DNA from: Ruegeria atlantica
GTDB lineage: Bacteria > Pseudomonadota > Alphaproteobacteria > Rhodobacterales > Rhodobacteraceae
Direction of reading: 5' to 3'
Length of the DNA: 64,000 bases
Assembly (NCBI RefSeq): GCF_013032505.1
Contig: NZ_WQCG01000009.1
Coordinates: 110,176 to 174,175, forward strand
Shown here: positions 58,199-64,000 of the stretch, one piece after another
How positions within the stretch are numbered: position 1 is the first letter of the stretch
Layout of the letters: each line of letters opens with the position of its first letter
The notes under the pieces: model-generated
Databases searched by the model: none
Told to the model about the DNA's origin: nothing
The model's input: only the letters and a program-made list of their open reading frames with translations
Program-made: the position numbers and the translations under genes

Positions 58199-59172
58199 GT
58201 GGCCCTCGCGTCGACACGCAGGCGCGGGTCAATGGCATAGTAAAGAAGATCAACGATCAGGTTAATCGAGACGAACATGACCGAAATCAGCATCAGATAA
58301 GCGGCCATGACGGGGATATCGACAAACTGGATCGCGTTGATGAACAGCAGGCCAACACCGGGCCATTGGAACACCGTCTCGGTGATGATGGCGAACGCGA
58401 TAATCGAGCCCAACTGCAGACCTGTAATCGTGATCACCGGAACCATGGTGTTTTTCAACGCGTGGCGGAAGTTGATTACACGATCCGACAACCCGCGGGC
58501 GCGGGCGAACCGGACGTAATCGGCACGCAGAACCTCAAGCATTTCCGACCGCACCAGCCGCATGATCAGCGTCATCTGATACAGACCCAGCGTAATCGCA
58601 GGCAAAATCAGCGCCTTGAGACCAGAAGTCGTCAAGAAGCCGGTGGACCAGTTGCCAATCATAACGGTTTCGCCCCTCCCGAAGCTGGGTAAGAGGTCTA
58701 GTTCAACCGAGAAAATGTAGATCAATAAGATCCCGATCAGGAAGGTCGGCAGGGACACCCCGATCAGCGATACGGTCATGATTATATTCGCAGCGACCCC
58801 TTGTCGTCGGATGGCTGTGAATACGCCCAAAGCGATACCCATGGTGATAGCCAGAAATCCCGAGACAAACGCCAGTTCCAACGTGGCTGGCGCGCGTTCG
58901 GCGATGATCGTCGAGACTGGACGTCCCTGACGATACGACACGCCAAAATTTCCTTGAACAGCCTCTTTCAGGAATTTGTAGTACTGAACCGGAATCGGCT
59001 GATCCAGCCCCAGCTCAGTGCGCAGCCGGTCGATATCGGCTTGCGTACGTTCCTGACCCAGCATGTTGTCGATCGGATCGCCGACAAACCGGAACATAGA
59101 AAACGCAACCAGACCCACGACCAGCAGTACGATCACGGATTGGAGCATCCTTCGGACGATATATGCGAACAT
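58195..59172 (-). CDS. ABC transporter permease, DppB/OppB family
   Basis: 325 residues. The family start MFAYIVRRMLQSVIVLLVVG is clear, with GVSYRQGRPVSTIIAERAPA and the EAA loop DYVRFARARGLSDRVINFRH. The final GIGLLF-like stretch appears as VFQWPGVGLLFINAIQFVDI. It forms the transmembrane pore with DppC. The start follows the binding-protein gene by 174 bp, which contains a hairpin, suggesting lower expression than the binding protein. Confidence 0.94.
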   Translation of the reverse strand: MFAYIVRRMLQSVIVLLVVGLVAFSMFRFVGDPIDNMLGQERTQADIDRLRTELGLDQPIPVQYYKFLKEAVQGNFGVSYRQGRPVSTIIAERAPATLELAFVSGFLAITMGIALGVFTAIRRQGVAANIIMTVSLIGVSLPTFLIGILLIYIFSVELDLLPSFGRGETVMIGNWSTGFLTTSGLKALILPAITLGLYQMTLIMRLVRSEMLEVLRADYVRFARARGLSDRVINFRHALKNTMVPVITITGLQLGSIIAFAIITETVFQWPGVGLLFINAIQFVDIPVMAAYLMLISVMFVSINLIVDLLYYAIDPRLRVDARAT

Positions 59173-59297
59173 TCACTTTCCCCATTGATCCGCTTCTCTA
59201 TGCACGGGCTGACCAAATGGTCAAGGTATCGCTAACGGGCAGGTATCAAAGCGATCCTAGTTTCTGCGCTATAGGATTTGTATGCAGTGTAAGATGT

Positions 59298-59331
59298 GGA
59301 TTGGCGCAACCGTTCCTGTCCGCGCCAATCC
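59298..59331 (-). terminator. Stem-loop between a binding-protein gene and the permease genes
   Basis: GGATTGGCGC (59298-59307) / GCGCCAATCC (59322-59331), 10-bp perfect stem, 14-nt loop, 16 nt after the stop of the binding-protein gene. No U-run follows on the minus strand, so it is more likely a hairpin that stabilises the abundant binding-protein message than a full terminator. Confidence 0.5.
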
Positions 59332-59346
59332 CAATATCATGCGCCT

Positions 59347-60912
59347 TCAGTTCACCGTCACCCAGCGCAGCAAAAAGAAGTTGTCGGGGCGTTGTGTCAG
59401 CTCGATATTGCTGCGTGTCCCCCAGACCAAAGGCTGCACATACATCGGCACATAGACCTGTTCGTCCTGAATGATCTTGGCTACTTCATCCAACATCGCC
59501 TGGCGCTTGGTCTCATCCAGCTCAGACTGGATGGCAGGCAACAGCTCATCTACACGCGCGTTCGAGAACCCACCGAAATTCCAGCTGCCCAGCTTTTTCT
59601 CTTCGTTCGGGGTCGCGACAAGGAACCGAACGGGGTGTTCGGCATCAAATGTGCCCGGGCTCCAGCCCAGCAGGTACATGTCATAGTTATCCTCGCGCAG
59701 CTCGGGCCAGTAATTGCGCACAGGCATCGCCTCCAGCTCGGCGGTGATCCCGATCTGGGCCAACATGCTGACAACGGCCTGACAGACGGCCTCGTCATTC
59801 AGATAGCGGTCATTGGGGCACTTCAGCCCGAATGAGAACCCGTCGGCATATCCTGCCTCGGCCAAAAGCGCCTTTGCACCTTCGACATCAAAAGCAGGGC
59901 GTTCGGCATGGGCCGATGAATAGCCGCTCATGGCTGGGCTCACCAATTGCGATGCCGCCTCGGCATTACCGCGCATGATGGTGGCCAGAATGGCATCCAC
60001 ATTCACGGCCTTTGCCACCGCCTTGCGCACACGTGGATCACGGAATGGGTTCGGCTTGCCCTCATCGTCTGTGTATTTCAGCGTCTCGGCCTCATGATCA
60101 AAACCCAGCATGATTACGCGGGCCTCGATCCCCTGAATGACCTCGATATCAACGTCTTCCTGCAGGCGCGCGACGTCCTGAATAGGCACCGGATTGATCA
60201 TATCCACGTCGCCCGACAAAAGCGCGGCAACAGCGGTGGCCGGGTTCTGGATCGGGTTAAACTCGGCGCGCGTGATATTGTGTTCGACGTCTCCCCACCA
60301 ACCCTCGTGGGGCTCCAATACGGTTTTCAGACCCGGCTCGCGCTCGGTGACCTTGAATGCCCCGGTGCCATTGGCGTTGATGGTCGCAAAATTTCCGGCC
60401 TCTTTGTCCGGAACGGCAGCATCATTGGCTTCGGTCCAGCCTTGATCCATGATCATCCAGTTGGCAATCGAGGATGGGAATAACGGGTTCGGCGCGGTCG
60501 TCATGATGTCGACGGTATAATCGTCAACGACGATGACTTCGCTGACCGGCGCAAACCAGCTTCGCGTATCCGCAGCCTCGCCCGAAGCACGCTGATAGCT
60601 GAACAGAACATCCTGCGCATCAAATGTGCTGCCATCGTGAAAGGTCACACCCTCGCGCAACTTGAAGCGCCAGCCATCGCCCTCTCCAATCGGTTCCCAG
60701 CTGACGGCCAAGGCAGGCTGAACGCTCATGTCCTTGTCGCGCCGAACCAGTCCTTCGTAGACGTTATTAAGAAATCCCAGAACCGGGGCCGAATTGACCG
60801 CGTGCGGGTCCATGGTTTGCGGGTCCGTGGTGGAGGCCCATTTGAAATCTGCAGCCTGAACACTGGTGGCAGCCAGCATTGCAATGCCAATGGCGCTGTT
60901 CCTGAGGATCAT
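59347..60912 (-). CDS. ABC transporter substrate-binding protein, family 5 (second copy)
   Basis: 521 residues with a signal peptide (ILRNSAIGIAMLAATSVQA). The family 5 core starts FKWASTTDPQTMDPHAVNSA and includes GWRFKLREGVTFHDGSTFDA and FGLKCPNDRYLNDEAVCQAV. It captures the substrate, probably a peptide or opine, in the periplasm. It is related along its length to the upstream binding protein at 61039 (both have CPNDRY-N-DEA-CQA), so the pair is a duplication serving one set of permeases. It lies 174 bp upstream of the permease gene. Confidence 0.93.
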   Translation of the reverse strand: MILRNSAIGIAMLAATSVQAADFKWASTTDPQTMDPHAVNSAPVLGFLNNVYEGLVRRDKDMSVQPALAVSWEPIGEGDGWRFKLREGVTFHDGSTFDAQDVLFSYQRASGEAADTRSWFAPVSEVIVVDDYTVDIMTTAPNPLFPSSIANWMIMDQGWTEANDAAVPDKEAGNFATINANGTGAFKVTEREPGLKTVLEPHEGWWGDVEHNITRAEFNPIQNPATAVAALLSGDVDMINPVPIQDVARLQEDVDIEVIQGIEARVIMLGFDHEAETLKYTDDEGKPNPFRDPRVRKAVAKAVNVDAILATIMRGNAEAASQLVSPAMSGYSSAHAERPAFDVEGAKALLAEAGYADGFSFGLKCPNDRYLNDEAVCQAVVSMLAQIGITAELEAMPVRNYWPELREDNYDMYLLGWSPGTFDAEHPVRFLVATPNEEKKLGSWNFGGFSNARVDELLPAIQSELDETKRQAMLDEVAKIIQDEQVYVPMYVQPLVWGTRSNIELTQRPDNFFLLRWVTVN

Positions 60913-60984
60913 TGTTATGTCTCCCTGTTTCTGGGGCCGAGTTTTCTTGGTTTTTGCCGCATGCGCAAGGAAATCTCAGATCGC

Positions 60985-61017
60985 AACAAAAAACAGGGCG
61001 CGAATATCGCGCCCTGT
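60985..61017 (-). terminator. Rho-independent terminator after the first binding-protein gene
   Basis: ACAGGGCGCGA (60993-61003) / TCGCGCCCTGT (61007-61017), 11-bp perfect stem. On the minus strand it is followed by TTTTTTGTTG (60983-60992). It separates the first binding-protein gene from the rest of the ABC genes, which may need read-through or their own promoter. Confidence 0.9.
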
Positions 61018-61038
61018 CCAATCGTCAAAGGTTTTGAC

Positions 61039-62619
61039 TTACTGCATGGTGAAGTATTTGACCTTCGGCTGGTCTTCGGCATCCACTTCGATGCCAACAC
61101 CGTCTGCCATGCCCCAGTTCAGAACCTGGTGGTGAATGGGGATGTACAGCGCTTCGTCCTGCACGACACGCCAGATGTCGGCGATATCTGCATTCCGGGC
61201 GTCCAGGTCGGTGTTCGAGGCAAGCGACTTGATCTTCGCGTCCAGCGCATCGTCCTGATAGCCGGTGCCGTTCCAAGTGCCGATGTCGTCTTCGCGACCG
61301 TGGACAAGGAAGTTAAAGATGTATTCCGAGTCATATGTCGGAACACCCCAACCCAGCATATAGAAGTCGGTCTTGCTATCGGTGATCAGCGGGAAGTGCT
61401 GTGCTTTGGGCTTGGCATCCAGATTCACGGTCACGCCAATCTGGCCCAGCATGCCAACGGCCGCCTGACAGATCGCTTCGTCGTTGATGTAGCGATCGTT
61501 CGGGCAGTCCAGACGCAGCGAGAAGCCATCGGGATAACCGGCTTCAGCCATCAGCTCTTTGGCCTTTTCCAGATCGGTGGAGGACTCGCCGTCCATCGCT
61601 TCGGTCCAGCCGTTCACGAAAGGCGGTGCGATCATGCCTGCAGGCTGCGACTGGCCGCGCATCACGACCTGCTTGATCGCATCACGGTTGATCGCCATCG
61701 ACATCGCCTGACGCACACGCACATCGGCCAGAGGGTTCTTGCCGTCTACGTTGTCCGCTTCAATGTCATCCGAACCCTGGTTCATACCAAAGAAGATCAC
61801 GCGGTTCTGCGGAGCCTGCTTGACCATCAGGCCATCGGCGCCATTGACGCGGTCGATGTCTTGCACCGGCATGTCCTGCAGGAAGTTCACCTCACCCGAC
61901 AGCATCGCAGCAACGCGGGTCGCAGCGTTTTGGATGGGGGTATAGACAATCTCGGTCACTTCCATCGGGAACTGGTCGATGCCCCAATAGTTGTCGTTGC
62001 GCACCATCACGGTTTTGACGTCAGGCTCGCGGCTCTGAAGGACGTAAGGGCCCGTGCCGTTGGCATTGGTGGTGGCATAGGTGATCTCGCCGCCTTCGAA
62101 ATCCTGCACATTGACTGTGTCATTCGACTCGGCCCAGCCTTTGTCCAGAATGAACAGGTTGGTCAGGTTCGATGGCAGGATTGGGTTCGGACCGTCGGTG
62201 ACGATCTCTACGGTGTAATCGTCAACCGCACGCACTTCGGTGATCGAACCGATCAGCTCTTTCATGTCCGAATTGGGTTGCTTGGCCCGTTCAAAGCTGA
62301 ACACCACGTCTTCGGCGTTGAAGTCTGCGCCGTCATGGAATTTCACGCCCTCGCGCAGCTTGAAAACCCAGACATTCGGGTCATCAGCCTTGGGACCCCA
62401 CTCGGTCGCCAGCGCAGGTTCAAACGCGCCTGTTACGTCGCGGATGATCAGCGGCTCGTACATCTGGTGACGTATTGTGTGTGACGGGCCTTCGTTTTGC
62501 GAGTGCGGATCCAGCGTCAGCGCATCACCAGCACGTGCCCATCGCAGCGTTTCCGCCGATGCGGCACCCGCCATCAATGCGGTCGCACTGGCAGCGATCA
62601 TCAGGTTCTTCAGGTTCAT
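61039..62619 (-). CDS. ABC transporter substrate-binding protein, family 5 (first copy)
   Basis: 526 residues from ATG 62619, with GGGGAGACCAC before it; longer upstream frames would cover the palindromes. Signal peptide: NLMIAASATALMAGAASA. The mature start ETLRWARAGDALTLDPHSQN, the VWVFKLREGVKFHDGADFNA stretch and RLDCPNDRYINDEAICQAAV are family 5 features. A strong terminator follows directly, so this binding protein is probably made in excess over the transporter. The ligand is not predictable from sequence. Confidence 0.93.
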   Translation of the reverse strand: MNLKNLMIAASATALMAGAASAETLRWARAGDALTLDPHSQNEGPSHTIRHQMYEPLIIRDVTGAFEPALATEWGPKADDPNVWVFKLREGVKFHDGADFNAEDVVFSFERAKQPNSDMKELIGSITEVRAVDDYTVEIVTDGPNPILPSNLTNLFILDKGWAESNDTVNVQDFEGGEITYATTNANGTGPYVLQSREPDVKTVMVRNDNYWGIDQFPMEVTEIVYTPIQNAATRVAAMLSGEVNFLQDMPVQDIDRVNGADGLMVKQAPQNRVIFFGMNQGSDDIEADNVDGKNPLADVRVRQAMSMAINRDAIKQVVMRGQSQPAGMIAPPFVNGWTEAMDGESSTDLEKAKELMAEAGYPDGFSLRLDCPNDRYINDEAICQAAVGMLGQIGVTVNLDAKPKAQHFPLITDSKTDFYMLGWGVPTYDSEYIFNFLVHGREDDIGTWNGTGYQDDALDAKIKSLASNTDLDARNADIADIWRVVQDEALYIPIHHQVLNWGMADGVGIEVDAEDQPKVKYFTMQ

Positions 62620-62645
62620 TGTGGTCTCCCCGTTTTTCGTTAGCA

Positions 62646-62661
62646 CCGTTCCGCGGAACGG
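62646..62661. promoter_or_regulatory. Perfect 16-bp palindrome just upstream of the first binding-protein gene
   Basis: CCGTTCCGCGGAACGG reads identically on both strands, 27 bp before the ATG of the 61039-62619 gene. It could be an operator or a 5' leader hairpin. Confidence 0.5.
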
Positions 62662-62697
62662 CAGACCGATTTTGACGGTCATGGTGATGCTGATAAT

Positions 62698-62743
62698 CCA
62701 GATCATTCTGGCGGTTGCAACACCAGATTGTGAACTATCTGGT
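62698..62743. promoter_or_regulatory. Two inverted repeats sharing the half-site CCAGAT upstream of the ABC binding protein
   Basis: CCAGA-TCAT-TCTGG (62698-62711) and ACCAGAT-N8-ATCTGGT (62722-62743) lie 25 bp apart in the gap between the DUF900 hydrolase and the binding-protein gene. The repeated half-site suggests one regulator binding twice in the promoter region. Confidence 0.45.
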
Positions 62744-62778
62744 TTTCCGATCAAAATTGAAAAGCCCGAATGCCGAGT

Positions 62779-63750
62779 TCAGCGCAGAATGACCGACCGC
62801 TGATGCGGATCATCTGGGAAAACGCGCCCGGATTGGACGCATTGAAAAATATGCCGGAATACCAGACCAGCCTCGCCGCCCGGCGAAACCGGACCAAAAT
62901 ATTTGTGGCCGGTAGGCGTGTCATAGGCCGTATTGATGTCGTCGCAATCAACCTGAAATATGTTGTGCGGGGTTCGGTCGATGTTCTCTGGCCCGGTATG
63001 ACCCAACCGGCGGGACGCAACTTTGTTCCTGAGGTTTGCAGCCTTACTGGCCCGCAACGCCAGATCGTCAGAGGCGAAATAGACAACCACATTCCGCGAA
63101 GCATGGCTGACCAGCACACCGGGCTTATTTTCATGCACGGATTCATTAACGACATCTGCAGCGACCATGAAGGTATTGCGAAACAACAGGGGCACGCCCG
63201 ACGCCAGATCGTACCGATCCCATTCTATCAGCGTTTGGCGCAAAACCCGATTGCCCATCGAATGCGCCAGAAGGTTGATCCGTTTCAGACAGGGAGCGAT
63301 TTCGGGTTCGTTATCCTCGCTGTTGCGCCATTCCAGAAATCGCTCCAGCACCCGCGCAAAGGAAAACCCGCTTTGGTCCGCGGATTTCTGGTCATCCCAG
63401 TATTTCTGAACGATCCCTTGCTTGGCGTCGCTGGGCCAGATCAGAGGCAACACCATCACTTCACCGGGTTTGGCCTGATCGCACAGGCGCTGAAGCTCGG
63501 CCGTTGTTTGAAACACATCGTCGGGCAGATTGTTGAACCCGTGCAAATATAACAGGATCTGACGGCAATCGCTGTCGCGCACCCGCCGCAACAGCTCTTT
63601 GCTAGTGATTTCGGTGTGGTGTTCATCCTCGCCTTTTTCGCAATAGAACACCGAATTCGAAGGTGCGTTGTTGTCGAGATCAAAGGTGAAGCGACGTCCT
63701 TTGCGGGTGCGAATACTTTGGGTTGGAAATCTGTTCGTTATAAAAAGCAT
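62779..63750 (-). CDS. DUF900 family alpha/beta hydrolase
   Basis: 323 residues without signal peptide. DUF900 features: MLFITNRFPTQSIRTRKGRR at the start, RQILLYLHGFNNLPDDVFQT with the oxyanion HGF, and the nucleophile elbow in INLLAHSMGNRVLRQTL. The acid and His should lie in NVVVYFASDDLALRASKAAN and in the C-terminal region with TPTGHKYFGPVSPGGEAGLV. It is a cytosolic serine hydrolase; the substrate is unknown. Confidence 0.88.
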   Translation of the reverse strand: MLFITNRFPTQSIRTRKGRRFTFDLDNNAPSNSVFYCEKGEDEHHTEITSKELLRRVRDSDCRQILLYLHGFNNLPDDVFQTTAELQRLCDQAKPGEVMVLPLIWPSDAKQGIVQKYWDDQKSADQSGFSFARVLERFLEWRNSEDNEPEIAPCLKRINLLAHSMGNRVLRQTLIEWDRYDLASGVPLLFRNTFMVAADVVNESVHENKPGVLVSHASRNVVVYFASDDLALRASKAANLRNKVASRRLGHTGPENIDRTPHNIFQVDCDDINTAYDTPTGHKYFGPVSPGGEAGLVFRHIFQCVQSGRVFPDDPHQRSVILR

Positions 63751-64000
63751 GAAAGCCCCTCCTGTTCAGGATGGAACCAGCCTAACAAGTCGACCGCATT
63801 GGCGACACAGAAATCCCGGAGCCTCCGTGGTTTCTTCCGGTCGCAATTTAAAAATGGCGTTCGAGCGGGGATCTGAACCAGAGCTTAACCATTCAAGAGG
63901 CAGTCTTGCGATCAAGATCCGCCTCTGACTGGGTCGTGTGCCGAAGCAACCTAGTTCACTGCAGCGTTGATGGGAGTTGTTATTATTGAGGGTGTGATTT
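63751..64000. other. Right edge, no gene supported
   Basis: About 250 bp upstream of the DUF900 gene. Overlapping short plus-strand frames exist here but lack a ribosome binding site and family features. The DUF900 promoter should be in this stretch; none is clear. No tRNA-like fold is seen. Confidence 0.5.

Noticed and set aside
60637..62484. Long plus-strand frame (615 codons) opposite the ABC binding-protein genes
   Set aside because: It spans two binding-protein genes and the terminator between them, has low-complexity His/Val/Asp composition and no ribosome binding site.
63616..63928. Two overlapping plus-strand frames at the right edge
   Set aside because: They overlap the start of the DUF900 gene on the other strand, have no ribosome binding site and show no conserved features.

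Overview
The window looks like a chromosomal segment of a marine alphaproteobacterium of the Rhodobacterales (Roseobacter group). I infer this from the flgL-flgI order, the DUF1523 and DUF6638 proteins, glcDEF, the XRE-cupin/ilvD pair, the DUF5928 glycosyltransferase, saccharopine-type lysine catabolism, the P-II/AmtB pair and the high-GC codon use. Genus cannot be fixed from this sequence alone. No rRNA, tRNA, CRISPR array, insertion sequence or phage gene was seen.

Layout. 0-1.5 kb: end of a flagellar operon (flgL tail, flgI). 1.5-9.4 kb: a ten-gene, minus-strand, largely translationally coupled operon of unknown function (coiled-coil protein, AAA+ ATPase, six small membrane proteins, two soluble unknowns). 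9.6-15.1 kb: succinate-semialdehyde dehydrogenase, an exported phytase/esterase-like protein behind a Pho-box-like array, and an exported arylsulfatase. 15.3-17.5 kb: hsp20 with a sigma32-like promoter and a ROSE-like RNA thermometer, then two tandem trypsin-like proteases. 17.6-21.6 kb: glycolate oxidase glcDEF with a palindromic operator. 21.6-25.6 kb: DUF599, a small exported protein, a flavodoxin, rlmH, rsfS and an MscS channel. 25.8-32 kb: leuC, an HdeD-like gene, leuD, a membrane protein with an exported endonuclease/phosphatase, and leuB. 32-36.2 kb: PBP1A, glnK, amtB. 36.2-41.7 kb: aminotransferase, sulfurtransferase, XRE-cupin regulator, ilvD, NUDIX. 41.7-46.9 kb: sulfotransferase and branching glycosyltransferase (divergent), then two lysine-catabolism enzymes. 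47.3-55.4 kb: a giant multidomain thiol enzyme facing a two-gene operon (class III cyclase plus a pentameric-channel-like protein). 55.5-62.6 kb: peptide/opine-type ABC transporter with two binding proteins. 62.8-63.75 kb: a DUF900 alpha/beta hydrolase.

The outstanding object is the roughly 1212-residue protein at 47323-50961. One polypeptide joins a cyclic-nucleotide-binding-like fold, an intact phytochelatin-synthase-type cysteine protease, a second and degenerate copy of that domain, a glutaredoxin-like domain without its cysteine, a flavin-dependent cysteine decarboxylase-like domain, ankyrin repeats and a gamma-glutamyl(amine) cyclotransferase. Read in order, the three apparently intact enzymes could take glutathione or a glutathione conjugate to gamma-Glu-Cys, then to a decarboxylated gamma-glutamyl-aminothiol, then to 5-oxoproline plus the free amine. 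I know of no described pathway with this one-chain logic; it is inference from domain content. The neighbouring nucleotide cyclase makes a cyclic-nucleotide link imaginable, but the binding-like domain lacks the classical phosphate-cassette arginine.

Several regulatory signals were readable directly: an 11-bp-phased Pho box, an RpoH promoter and ROSE hairpin, a perfect 13-bp inverted repeat between the XRE-cupin gene and ilvD, a near-perfect 21-bp palindrome at glcD, and palindromes ahead of the first ABC binding protein.
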